Below, one piece after another: positions 44,801 through 51,226 of a stretch of DNA of 64,000 nt; positions within the stretch are counted from its first letter, which is position 1; every line of letters starts with the position of its first letter. The notes beneath the pieces were generated by a model. It had not been told where the DNA came from and made no database searches. It was given only the letters and a program-made list of their open reading frames with translations. The position numbers and the translations under genes were made by a program. This DNA comes from Butyricimonas virosa (GTDB taxonomy: Bacteria > Bacteroidota > Bacteroidia > Bacteroidales > Marinifilaceae), in the NCBI RefSeq assembly GCF_025148635.1, contig NZ_CP102269.1, positions 2,108,001 to 2,172,000 of the forward strand. Reading direction: 5' to 3'.

Positions 44801-45095
44801 GAATGCCCACGGTACGCCTTGGGTTTACCAACATCAGGGAATCGGTAAAGTTGTCGGAATGCCTGTGCCGGGAACCATGACGAGCGTGTCTTGGGAGACT
44901 TTGCAGGACCCGACGTTGTATTTCGGGATTCCGATCGTGGGTTACCGTTTACCGGACGGTAGCTATCTGGAGAACAAACAACTGGAACCGGACGTGAAGA
45001 TTGCCAACTCTCCGGAGAAGATTATCAAAGGGGAGGACGAGCAGTTGGAGACTGCGGTGAAGGAATTATTAAAGGAGATTGATTCAAAGAAATAA
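41844..45095 (+). CDS. Tricorn-protease-like S41 peptidase
   Basis: A 1083-residue exported protein. A signal peptide ending in VQA-G (about 19) precedes two beta-propeller-like arrays of PD40/WD40-like blades (about 25-560; repeats of S.SPDGK.IAF), a charged linker (about 560-600), a helical region, a PDZ domain (about 770-870) and a C-terminal S41 catalytic domain (about 890-1080). Tricorn-type proteases cut peptides in the periplasm; the propellers act as substrate gates. NYSNAHGTPW around residue 984 lies near the expected nucleophile region. A -7-like TATATTTG at 41806-41813 lies just before the gene, inside the 3' end of the previous one. Confidence 0.88.
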   Translation: MNKIVLTITFLLVAFFVQAGPLWMRYPKISPDGKQIAFSYKGDIYVVPAEGGEARQLTTHPAYESYPVWSPDGKQIAFTSDRNGNFDIFVMSARGGDARQVTTNSAREIPYTFTPDGKEIIYGAQMSDPAQSALFPAGSMTELYAISVDGGRPRQILATPAEEICFFKSGDAFLYQDKKGGENEWRKHHTSSITRDIYRYDMKSGKHTRLIDRAGEDRSPVLSPDEQKVYFLSEREGAFNVYSFPVADPSAVKAETSFKTHPVRFLSIAGNGRLCFGYDGEIYVKEASGSPKKVKVDIIGDNAKDNIASLRFTSGATSATVSPDGKQVAMIIRGDVFVTSTDYTTTKQITTTPEGEKWLSFAPDNRTIAYASERGGNWNIYTAKIAREEEVNFPNATLIEEEAVLPVSTKERFAPQFSPDGKELAFIEDRTKLMVVDLKTKKVRQVADDKYQYRTGDGFTYTWSPDGKWFAMEIIGNRHDPYSDIAIVSADGKGEVVNLTNSGYFDSNPRWVLDGNAILFSSERYGMRNHASWGSLQDVMIVFMNQDAYDKFRLNKEDYELLKEEEKRIASLKNKEQKEDQKDKKGETKLAVKEKKNIEVELKGIEDRVMRLTPNSSQLGDAILSKSGDKLYYMASFEGGMDLWVSDLRSRSTKVMHKLNSGWASLEMDKDGKDLFLLGGRSMQKISLGSERRSPITYSAEMKLDQAAERAYMFDRVRRQEAKRFYEKNMHGVDWAKMTKAYEKFLPYINNNYDFSELLSELLGELNVSHTGSGYRPGSRGEATAELGLLLNVNYSKDGLLVDEVLEKGPFDNVRSKLKAGMVIEKIDGQAVKAGEDYYPLLRGKSGKRVLSSIYDPSTKERWDEVIEPISKGTMNELLYRRWVKQRAADVDRLSGGRLGYVHISSMDDPSFRSVYADILGKYNDREGIVIDTRFNGGGRLHEDIEILFSGKKYFTQVVRGREACDMPSRRWNKPSIMVTCEANYSNAHGTPWVYQHQGIGKVVGMPVPGTMTSVSWETLQDPTLYFGIPIVGYRLPDGSYLENKQLEPDVKIANSPEKIIKGEDEQLETAVKELLKEIDSKK

Positions 45096-45102
45096 AAGAG
45101 AG

Positions 45103-45139
45103 AAACGGCAGGCCAAAGGGATGAAGGCCTGCCGTTTCA
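45103..45139. terminator. Bidirectional terminator between convergent genes
   Basis: Perfect 13-bp stem GAAACGGCAGGCC (45103-45115) / GGCCTGCCGTTTC (45127-45139) with an 11-base loop. It separates the tricorn-like gene from the PspC-domain gene on the minus strand. Confidence 0.88.
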
Positions 45140-45141
45140 GT

Positions 45142-46605
45142 TTACATGAGGGGTTGGAGTTTCCCGTCTTGCATGATTAATAATATCTTGTCTTTATTTA
45201 GTCTGGAACGTACACCCCTGTCAAAATCTCTCAAGTTTCTCAAGTATTGGCTTGTTTGGGATGGAAGGAGTACTTTTTTATTCTCGGGTAGGTATAGAGT
45301 CAGCGTCACTCTTTGAGCCCTCCATTGTCCCGCGAGTTTGATATAATTGTCAAATCGAAGCGTGTCGTTTTTGTAATTCCAGTTAAAATCCATGTTATCA
45401 TATACCGGTTTTTCTTCTTGGGTGTAAAATTGTACACGTAATGTCGGGGTCGATCCCTCGGCCGAATATATCCTGATGTCCGGGGCAATCATGTTGTTGG
45501 AGGCTAATTGGAACACGTTGTGGTCGATGTAAAGATTTTCAGGTATCTTGTAGCGTTCATTTACAAGTAGAACGAGCGTGTCCTGTTGACTCAGTTCGAG
45601 CGATTCTCCATAGCGGGTGCCATCAATCGACCAGCTTCGACCTTCACTGATCCCCACGAAAATGAGCATGACGAGTCCCAGCATCCAGCACGAGAGGGCA
45701 GAAAGGGCGATCACCTTGTTGTTGCTCTTGAAGGAGAACAACAAGGTGATCGCCATATAAATGATCATGATAATAGGAATTCCAATCAAGAATGATATAG
45801 CAATTTTACCCAAAGTGAAGTTTAAAGGAGTGAATGCGTAGGCGAGTTCCATAAAACCACTTTTCCAAGGATAAAGGTTAGGTAAAAATAATGCTGACAG
45901 GAAAGCGAACAGCATGAAGATTCCCCCGACGAAGAGGGCCACGCCGATAATAATGGCCAACACTTTCCCGATAATGGTGAATACTTCGTATAAGCCTTCG
46001 CCTACCCGGTTCATGAAAGCGGCACCCTTGCCGTTTTTAATTTCTTGGTACTCGTCTTTTATGGAGCGTTCGATGTTGGAGACATTTATATTTTCTCCTT
46101 TCATTTCGAGTTTCTGTTTGGTCGTCTTGGCCTTGGGGACGGCAATCCACAAAATGATATACACGATAATGAATATTCCATAGTAGAAGGACAGAAGTAC
46201 GAAACCTATCCGGATGAGCAAGGGGGATATTCCCCAATACGCTGCTAGTCCCCCGGCCACTCCACCAAGTACTTTGTTGTCTGGGTTCCGATATAGTTTT
46301 TTGGCCTGTTTCGGGGCGGATTTCCGGGGCTGCTCGTCTTCGTCGATGATGTCGTCAGGCGTACCCATCGTGGCGATCACCTGATCCACGTCTTCGAGAG
46401 TGATAACCTCGCGGAACTGTCCTTTCAAGTTTTCCGTGAAAAGCTCCCCGATCCGGTTCTCGATGTCATCCATGATCTCGTTGCCGTCCTCTTCTCGCGT
46501 GTAATATGTTTTGAGGGTATTGATGTATTCTTGTAGTTTTTCCAGTGCGTCTTCATCGATATGGAAAATCTTGCCGCTTAAATTTATAGTATATGTTTTT
46601 TTCAT
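45142..46605 (-). CDS. PspC-domain envelope-stress membrane protein
   Basis: A 487-residue protein. The N-terminal cytoplasmic part (about 1-95) has a conserved TINLSGKIFHIDEDALEKLQEYI start seen in Bacteroidota PspC proteins. The PspC domain follows (about 97-160; KLYRNPDNKVLGGVAGGLAAYWGI, then IILWIAVPKA), three or four more membrane helices (about 210-320), and a C-terminal beta-rich extracytoplasmic region (about 345-487). PspC senses envelope stress in enterobacteria; here the linked PadR regulator suggests stress-responsive control. It starts 11 bases after padR. Confidence 0.88.
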   Translation of the reverse strand: MKKTYTINLSGKIFHIDEDALEKLQEYINTLKTYYTREEDGNEIMDDIENRIGELFTENLKGQFREVITLEDVDQVIATMGTPDDIIDEDEQPRKSAPKQAKKLYRNPDNKVLGGVAGGLAAYWGISPLLIRIGFVLLSFYYGIFIIVYIILWIAVPKAKTTKQKLEMKGENINVSNIERSIKDEYQEIKNGKGAAFMNRVGEGLYEVFTIIGKVLAIIIGVALFVGGIFMLFAFLSALFLPNLYPWKSGFMELAYAFTPLNFTLGKIAISFLIGIPIIMIIYMAITLLFSFKSNNKVIALSALSCWMLGLVMLIFVGISEGRSWSIDGTRYGESLELSQQDTLVLLVNERYKIPENLYIDHNVFQLASNNMIAPDIRIYSAEGSTPTLRVQFYTQEEKPVYDNMDFNWNYKNDTLRFDNYIKLAGQWRAQRVTLTLYLPENKKVLLPSQTSQYLRNLRDFDRGVRSRLNKDKILLIMQDGKLQPLM

Positions 46606-46616
46606 GATGTGTGGTG

Positions 46617-46952
46617 TTAGTTGTTATGGTTTTCTTTAATGCTGTTCACGGCAGAGGTCAATTCATCCCAGGAGTTTTCGAGTTCCTTGAGAAAACCTCG
46701 CCCTTGTTCCGTGATACTGTAATACTTGCGGGGAGGACCTTGTTGCGACTCTTCCCAGCGGTATGACAGTAGACCGGTATTCTTCAGTCGGGTCAACAAG
46801 GGATATATCGTCCCTTCGACCACGATCATCTTGGAAGCTTTCAGTTTACTGATGATATCCGGCACGTAGGCGTCCTGTTGCGAGATGATCAGTAAAATGC
46901 AGTATTCCAAGATTCCCTTCCTCATTTGAGCTTGTGTGTTTTCAATATTCAT
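46617..46952 (-). CDS. PadR-family transcriptional regulator
   Basis: A 111-residue winged-helix repressor. The start MNIENTQAQMRKGILEYCIL at 46952 fits the family, and an upstream in-frame ATG (47009) would add 19 unlikely residues that cross the promoter. The winged helix (about 10-85) has IISQQDAYVPDIISKLKASKM, EGTIYPLLTRLKNTGLLSYRW and the PPRKYYSITEQG wing that mark PadR. Its operon partner is the PspC-domain gene, an arrangement common in Bacteroidota. A palindrome over its promoter suggests autorepression. Confidence 0.92.
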   Translation of the reverse strand: MNIENTQAQMRKGILEYCILLIISQQDAYVPDIISKLKASKMIVVEGTIYPLLTRLKNTGLLSYRWEESQQGPPRKYYSITEQGRGFLKELENSWDELTSAVNSIKENHNN

Positions 46953-46977
46953 CTCTTGGTTCTTTTGTAATGCAAGG

Positions 46978-47023
46978 CAAAGATATGAATAAAAAATAGT
47001 ATTATGCAATACATAGTACTATT
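46978..47023 (-). promoter_or_regulatory. padR promoter with 29-bp palindromic operator candidate
   Basis: On the minus strand, TATCTTTG (46985-46978) is the -7 element, 25 bases before the ATG, and TTG (47009-47007) is 21 bases upstream of it. A near-perfect palindrome covers the -33 region: AATAGTA (46995-47001) with TACTATT (47017-47023), and inside it TATG with CATA around a 5-base centre. PadR proteins bind such inverted sites, so this is a good candidate for autoregulation. Confidence 0.65.
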
Positions 47024-47177
47024 AATTTTAATATTTTATTCTTTTAGTCTGGATAAACGACCGGGGAGCTTTAAAACGTTTTCGTTGATTTTCCTTGATT
47101 GTAAGGCGTTAAACTGGATATTAAAGATTAACTTTGCTGTGAATTTAGAAAAGTGAATAACAAAAAATAAAATAGAT

Positions 47178-48698
47178 ATGAAGAGAGTTTTATTGATGAT
47201 ACTGGACGGTTGGGGTGTTGGAAAACACGATCATTCGGATGCGATCGGGAGTACTCCGACTCCTAACATCACGGAATTGGCAAGTAATAATCCCCGTGCT
47301 TTGTTGTACACGAGCGGGGAGAATGTCGGGTTGCCCGACGGTCAGATGGGGAATTCCGAAGTCGGGCATTTGAATATTGGAGCCGGACGGGTGGTTTACC
47401 AGGATTTGGTGAAGATTAACCGGGCTTGTCGGGATCATTCCATTGCCCAAAACCCGGAGATCGTGAAGGCGTTTAATTATGCTAAAGAGAACGGGAAACA
47501 GGTGCATTTCATGGGACTGGTTTCTAACGGGGGAGTACATAGTTCGTTGGATCACGTGTTTGCCTTGTGCGATTTGTCGAAGGAGTTCGGGATCGAGAAG
47601 ACCTTTGTTCATTGCTTTATGGACGGTCGGGACACGGACCCGAAGAGTGGAAAGGGATTTATCGAGGAGTTGCAGGACCACATGAAACAATCCACGGGTA
47701 AGATAGCTTCCGTGATCGGGCGTTATTATGCCATGGACCGGGATTCCCGCTGGGAGCGTATCAAGGAGGCTTATGACTTGTTGGTGGATGGTGTGGGTAC
47801 CCCGGTAACGGACGCCGAGGCAGGAGTGCAGGCTTCTTATGACGCGGGGGTAACGGACGAGTTCATCAAACCGATTGTTTGCGTGGACGAGGCCGGAAAG
47901 CCCGTGGGAACGATACAACCGGGTGATATGGTGATATTCTTTAATTTCCGTAACGACCGTGCCAAGGAGTTGACCATCGTGCTGACACAGGAAGACAAGC
48001 CGGATTTCGGGATGAAGACCATGCCGTTGTATTATTGTACGATGACTCCTTACGATGCGAAATTCAAGGGTTTACATATCCTGTTTGATAAAGAGAACGT
48101 GGAGAATACGATCGGGGAATATATTTCCAAGCAGGGGTTGAAGCAGCTGCGTATTGCCGAGACGGAGAAATATGCTCACGTGACATTCTTTCTGAACGGG
48201 GGACGAGAAGAGCCTTTCGAGGGAGAGAGCCGTATTTTGGTACCTTCTCCGAAAGTGGCTACCTACGATTTGCAACCTGAAATGTCTGCCCCTATCGTGA
48301 CCGAGAAGATCGTGGAACAGTTGAATGAAAAGAGTGTTGATTTCATTTGCTTGAATTACGCGAACGGGGATATGGTGGGACATACCGGGGTGTACGAGGC
48401 TATCCAGAAAGCCGTGGCTACCGTGGATGAGTGCGTGGGTAAGACCGTGGCTGCCGCACGTGCTAACGGTTACGACGTGTTGATTATTGCCGACCACGGG
48501 AATGCCGATAACGCGGTGAACGAGGACGGGACGCCGAACACGGCTCACTCGCTGAACCCGGTGCCTTGTATTTGGGTTACCGATTCCAAGTGTGATCACT
48601 TGCGGGACGGGGTTCTGGCCGATGTCGCCCCCACGGTTCTCGCGATTATGGGACTTCCACAGCCCAAGGAAATGACGGGAAAATCGTTATTAGTTTGA
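47178..48698 (+). CDS. gpmI: 2,3-bisphosphoglycerate-independent phosphoglycerate mutase
   Basis: Interconverts 3- and 2-phosphoglycerate in glycolysis using two Mn2+. At 506 aa it has the alkaline-phosphatase-fold core with the phosphorylated Ser60 in GNSEVGHLNIGAGR, the inserted phosphotransferase domain with HCFMDGRDTDP, NFRNDRA (about 258), NYANGDMVGHTG (about 393) and ADHGNAD (about 436). The metal ligands Asp11 (ILDGWG), Asp, His and His are visible. A TAACTTTG -7 element is at 47129-47136, with no clear -33. It is monocistronic with its own terminator. Confidence 0.97.
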   Translation: MKRVLLMILDGWGVGKHDHSDAIGSTPTPNITELASNNPRALLYTSGENVGLPDGQMGNSEVGHLNIGAGRVVYQDLVKINRACRDHSIAQNPEIVKAFNYAKENGKQVHFMGLVSNGGVHSSLDHVFALCDLSKEFGIEKTFVHCFMDGRDTDPKSGKGFIEELQDHMKQSTGKIASVIGRYYAMDRDSRWERIKEAYDLLVDGVGTPVTDAEAGVQASYDAGVTDEFIKPIVCVDEAGKPVGTIQPGDMVIFFNFRNDRAKELTIVLTQEDKPDFGMKTMPLYYCTMTPYDAKFKGLHILFDKENVENTIGEYISKQGLKQLRIAETEKYAHVTFFLNGGREEPFEGESRILVPSPKVATYDLQPEMSAPIVTEKIVEQLNEKSVDFICLNYANGDMVGHTGVYEAIQKAVATVDECVGKTVAAARANGYDVLIIADHGNADNAVNEDGTPNTAHSLNPVPCIWVTDSKCDHLRDGVLADVAPTVLAIMGLPQPKEMTGKSLLV

Positions 48699-48708
48699 TA
48701 TAAAAATG

Positions 48709-48746
48709 GAACGCTGGTCAAGTAAATGGCCAGCGTTCTTTGTTTG
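48709..48746 (+). terminator. Rho-independent terminator of gpmI
   Basis: Stem GAACGCTGGTC (48709-48719) / GGCCAGCGTTC (48728-48738) with one G-T wobble, 8-base loop, followed by TTTGTTTG. Confidence 0.85.
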
Positions 48747-48822
48747 ATAAGGTCAACATCCCGATAATGATATTGTAGTTTCTCGTGTATTTGAGATTTT
48801 TGCGGTTGACTGTGAGAAAAAG

Positions 48823-48871
48823 AAAAGTCTTGCAAGCGGAACATGAATTTACCTATGCTTGCAAGACTTTT
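48823..48871 (-). terminator. Terminator of the XRE regulator gene
   Basis: Perfect 15-bp stem AAAAGTCTTGCAAGC (48823-48837) / GCTTGCAAGACTTTT (48857-48871). It lies 18 bases beyond the regulator's stop on the minus strand. The A-rich left side gives the T run when read on that strand. Confidence 0.8.
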
Positions 48872-48888
48872 TTGAAAATATCTTGTTG

Positions 48889-49290
48889 TTACTTGTTCTT
48901 CAACTGTTCTTCCAGTAGAGCGACTTTTTCTTGTTCGGCTTTGACTAGCCGTTCGTAGAGTTCTACAATTTTGTCTATAGGATTAAACGTGTATTGACAA
49001 TTTTGAGTGAAAAAATGTCCGTTTTCATTATCTGTAAACGTGTTGATATAATTAATAGTAGCCTCTTCACTCATCGTTTTCAGGGCCTCCGTGGAAACGT
49101 GCAATATTTTCGCAATCTTATCAAGCATTTCGTCTTCAATTTGTTCTTTTTGCTCTAATTTTGAAAATGCTTGTTGTGTCATGTTTAATTCGGCCGCGAG
49201 GGTTTCTTGTTTAATCCCTAGCATATCGCGTACGCGTTTTATACTGTGTCCGTGGTGTGTTTTGCTCATAGGTATCGTCTCTGTACTCAT
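48889..49290 (-). CDS. XRE-family helix-turn-helix regulator
   Basis: A 133-residue cytoplasmic DNA-binding protein. The Cro/CI-type HTH spans about residues 12-70 (ESLRVRDMLGIKQE-like opening, TQQAFSKLEQ recognition helix, LHVSTEALK), followed by a linker and a C-terminal coiled coil (about 112-133; YERLVKAEQEKVALLEEQL). It stands alone with its own terminator. Read on the minus strand, TATATTTG at 49323-49316 is a -7 element 26 bases before the ATG. Targets unknown; the divergent 76-residue gene is one candidate. Confidence 0.88.
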   Translation of the reverse strand: MSTETIPMSKTHHGHSIKRVRDMLGIKQETLAAELNMTQQAFSKLEQKEQIEDEMLDKIAKILHVSTEALKTMSEEATINYINTFTDNENGHFFTQNCQYTFNPIDKIVELYERLVKAEQEKVALLEEQLKNK

Positions 49291-49315
49291 AGTTGTTTAT
49301 ATTCAGTTGTACGGG

Positions 49316-49445
49316 CAAATATACGAAATAATTGTTTATTATGGGTTGTAAATTACACCATTTCGGGAGTTATTTACAAGGCTTGATTGTAGTTTACCTG
49401 TAAATTCTGGGCTTTATTTGCATAGGTGTTATAAATAATGGTGTA
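49316..49445. promoter_or_regulatory. Divergent control region between the XRE gene and a 76-aa gene
   Basis: It contains the XRE gene's -7 element, an inverted pair TACACCATT (49354-49362) / AATGGTGTA (49437-49445), and a small palindrome TTTAC-CT-GTAAA (49393-49404). These are possible operator sites for the XRE protein. No match to a known operator can be claimed. Confidence 0.45.
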
Positions 49446-49451
49446 GAGGAA

Positions 49452-49682
49452 ATGAAAATCTATCAGCGTCAATTAGAAGAATGTTACCGGAAACTGGAAC
49501 AAGCCGGGCAAGTCGGGCAAACGAGGGAATTGCGAGTGAGTTTGGGAAAAGTGATTGATAAAATACGGTTAATTAACACGATGGATAATTTGATTCATAA
49601 AAAGTCGGAAGAGATGAGGCAGTTAATTGAGGAAGTCATGGGGGATATTGACGATCTAGCCCAACGTCACCACATCTTTTGA
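49452..49682 (+). CDS. Small helical protein of unknown function
   Basis: A 76-residue, mostly helical and charged protein (QLEECYRKLEQAGQ and HKKSEEMRQLIEEVMGDIDDLAQ), possibly a short coiled coil. No signal peptide or membrane segment. The start ATG is preceded by AGAGGAA, a good Shine-Dalgarno sequence, which is the best evidence that it is real. I do not recognise the family. It is divergent from the XRE regulator gene. Confidence 0.6.
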   Translation: MKIYQRQLEECYRKLEQAGQVGQTRELRVSLGKVIDKIRLINTMDNLIHKKSEEMRQLIEEVMGDIDDLAQRHHIF

Positions 49683-49993
49683 TTCTCCAGGATATATCCC
49701 GGTAAGAGATTACGAGTGTATTTCGAGTAGATTGAAGGGTACTCTCGTTAAATTCTCATGCATGGATCAAACCAAGATGAAGGATAATTAATCCTCTTCG
49801 TTGATTTCCGGTTGACTAATTAACGAGACACCGGTGCGAGTATACTGAGATACCCTATTATCCCCGGGGTATTACTCCGAAAACAGATCACTTTCGTCGT
49901 TCCCTATCGCTTGTAATGGTGGCGAGAGATCAACGATTCTATCTTTTTTATTGTAACTTTGCGGAATCATTTTCATCAATTTTCAATTAAAAC
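49683..49993. other. 311-bp intergenic region
   Basis: No convincing gene on either strand. There are only short hairpin-forming stretches (ATACCC / GGGTAT near 49850-49872). TAACTTTG at 49954-49961 is a -7-like element 32 bases before the DUF3109 gene, but no TTG is placed correctly upstream. Confidence 0.5.
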
Positions 49994-50581
49994 ATGATAC
50001 AGATAGGAGATACGATTATAAGTCTGGATATTTTCGAGAAGAAGTTTTGTTGTGATTTAGCAGTTTGCAAGGGAATTTGCTGCGTGGAGGGGGATTCGGG
50101 GGCACCTTTGGAAGAAGGGGAGGCGGAACAGATCCGGGAGAATTACGGGAAGATTAAACCTCACATGAAACCTGAGGGGATTGCTGCCGTGGAAGAACAG
50201 GGCTTTTCCGTGGTCGACATCGAGGGTGACATGGTTACGCCGCTAATCGGGGGACGGGAGTGTGCGTATATTATCGAGGAGAACGGGTGTTCGTGGTGTG
50301 CCATTGAAAAAGCGTGGAGCCGGGGTGAGAGTTCTTTCCGAAAACCGATATCTTGCCATATGTACCCGATTCGGGTGAAACAGTACCAGAATTACGAGGC
50401 GATGAATTATGACCAGTGGACGATTTGTGCTTGCGCCCGCTTAAAGGGTGAGCAAGAGGGAATTCCGGTGTACGTGTTTTTGAAAGATGCTCTCATTCGC
50501 AAATACGGGGAGGAATGGTACGAGCAGTTATGTTACGCTGCACGGGAGATTGAGACGGGAAAAATCAAGTTCGGACGCTAA
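49994..50581 (+). CDS. DUF3109 cysteine-rich protein
   Basis: A 195-residue cytoplasmic protein of the DUF3109 family, related to YkgJ-type zinc- or iron-binding Cys clusters. The N-terminal cluster reads FCCDLAVCKGICCVEGDSGAPL (about 18-39), with four or five Cys, and a second cluster is around residues 90-137 (CAYIIEENGCSWCAIE, ISCHMYPIR, ICACARL). The family is widespread in Bacteroidota and its function is unknown. It is followed by the tRNA-His promoter; the C-terminus ends within it. Confidence 0.9.
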   Translation: MIQIGDTIISLDIFEKKFCCDLAVCKGICCVEGDSGAPLEEGEAEQIRENYGKIKPHMKPEGIAAVEEQGFSVVDIEGDMVTPLIGGRECAYIIEENGCSWCAIEKAWSRGESSFRKPISCHMYPIRVKQYQNYEAMNYDQWTICACARLKGEQEGIPVYVFLKDALIRKYGEEWYEQLCYAAREIETGKIKFGR

Positions 50582-50597
50582 TTTTTTTGGACTTTTC

Positions 50598-50628
50598 TTT
50601 GCGGAAAAAGAAAGTTATTCTATCTTTG
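50598..50628 (+). promoter_or_regulatory. Promoter of tRNA-His
   Basis: TTTG (50598-50601), 19-base spacer, TATCTTTG (50621-50628), 18 bases before the tRNA. Confidence 0.9.
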
Positions 50629-50646
50629 CAGCGCAAAAGCAAAATG

Positions 50647-50720
50647 GTGGATGTAGCTCAGTCGGTTAGAGCGTCGGATTGTGGTTCCGAAGGTCGTCGG
50701 TTCGAGACCGATCTTCCACC
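50647..50720 (+). tRNA. tRNA-His (anticodon GTG)
   Basis: A 74-base tRNA preceded by an extra G that could serve as G-1, the identity element of tRNA-His. The acceptor GTGGATG pairs with CTTCCAC (one T-T mismatch at position 6-67), the anticodon loop TTGTGGT gives GTG, and the T loop is TTCGAGA. CCA is not encoded. Confidence 0.94.
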
Positions 50721-50726
50721 CCGCTG

Positions 50727-50766
50727 GAACGGAGAATTGAATTTCGATTCTCCGTTCTTTTATTTC
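50727..50766 (+). terminator. Terminator of tRNA-His
   Basis: Perfect 11-bp stem GAACGGAGAAT (50727-50737) / ATTCTCCGTTC (50747-50757), 9-base loop, then TTTTATTTC. Confidence 0.88.
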
Positions 50767-50827
50767 TTCTCGGTTGGGGAGAATGGGAATTCGGATGAAA
50801 ATCAAGTGGTCTCTTGTAATATAACAC

Positions 50828-50991
50828 GGTGAAATCCCGTTGTATTTTCGATGAAGACAGGGAACATTTTCGTTTCATCTTCGGAACACCTTCGGTGCTC
50901 CTTCGCTCCCGGGCGTCTGTGCAGCGAAGGTGTACCGGGAACGTTCCGGGAAAGAATATTTACTTGAATGTTATTTCAACGGGATTTCACC
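50828..50991. repeat. 164-bp structured element bounded by 15-bp inverted repeats
   Basis: Ends GGTGAAATCCCGTTG (50828-50842) and CAACGGGATTTCACC (50977-50991) are exact inverted copies. Inside are further stems: GATGAA / TTCATC, ACACCTTCG / CGAAGGTGT, CCTTCGCT / AGCGAAGG, and a GGAACGTTCC palindrome. It could be a miniature inverted-repeat element or a structured RNA. No long open frame is present. It lies between the tRNA-His terminator and the gcvP promoter. Confidence 0.55.
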
Positions 50992-51135
50992 CGTTTTTCA
51001 CTTTGCTATATCTTCTTTGAATAAAGGATATATTCATGGTAATATCTCGGTAAAATTTTCAATCGTATTTGAAAATACTTGTGTTTGTAGGAAAATATTC
51101 GGTTATGATTGAGTGATTATTCCTGTGCTGTTTTT
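50992..51135. other. AT-rich spacer before gcvP
   Basis: No gene, terminator or repeat seen, apart from a short ACGGG/CCCGT hairpin at the edge of the previous element. Confidence 0.4.
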
Positions 51136-51166
51136 TTTGCAAGGACGAGAATTATGTCTATTTTTA
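51136..51166 (+). promoter_or_regulatory. Promoter of gcvP
   Basis: TTTG (51136-51139), 19-base spacer, TATTTTTA (51159-51166), one mismatch in the last base from TAnnTTTG; the transcript would have a leader of about 55 bases. The same TCTATTTTTAC sequence precedes the MlaE-like gene near 38964. Confidence 0.7.
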
Positions 51167-51226
51167 CACAATCGTTGACGAAACGGTGTAATTGAATATA
51201 AATCATTAATAATTAGAATAAATTAC

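Noticed and set aside
46953..47009. Upstream ATG for padR
   Set aside because: The extra 19 codons cross the -7 element and part of the palindrome, and the family normally begins at the later Met.
50647..51226. Genomic island inserted at tRNA-His
   Set aside because: No integrase, no repeat of the tRNA 3' end and only housekeeping genes follow within 3 kb.
50992..51226. Glycine riboswitch before gcvP
   Set aside because: The promoter at 51136-51166 leaves a leader of about 55 bases, too short for one, and no riboswitch core motif was seen.
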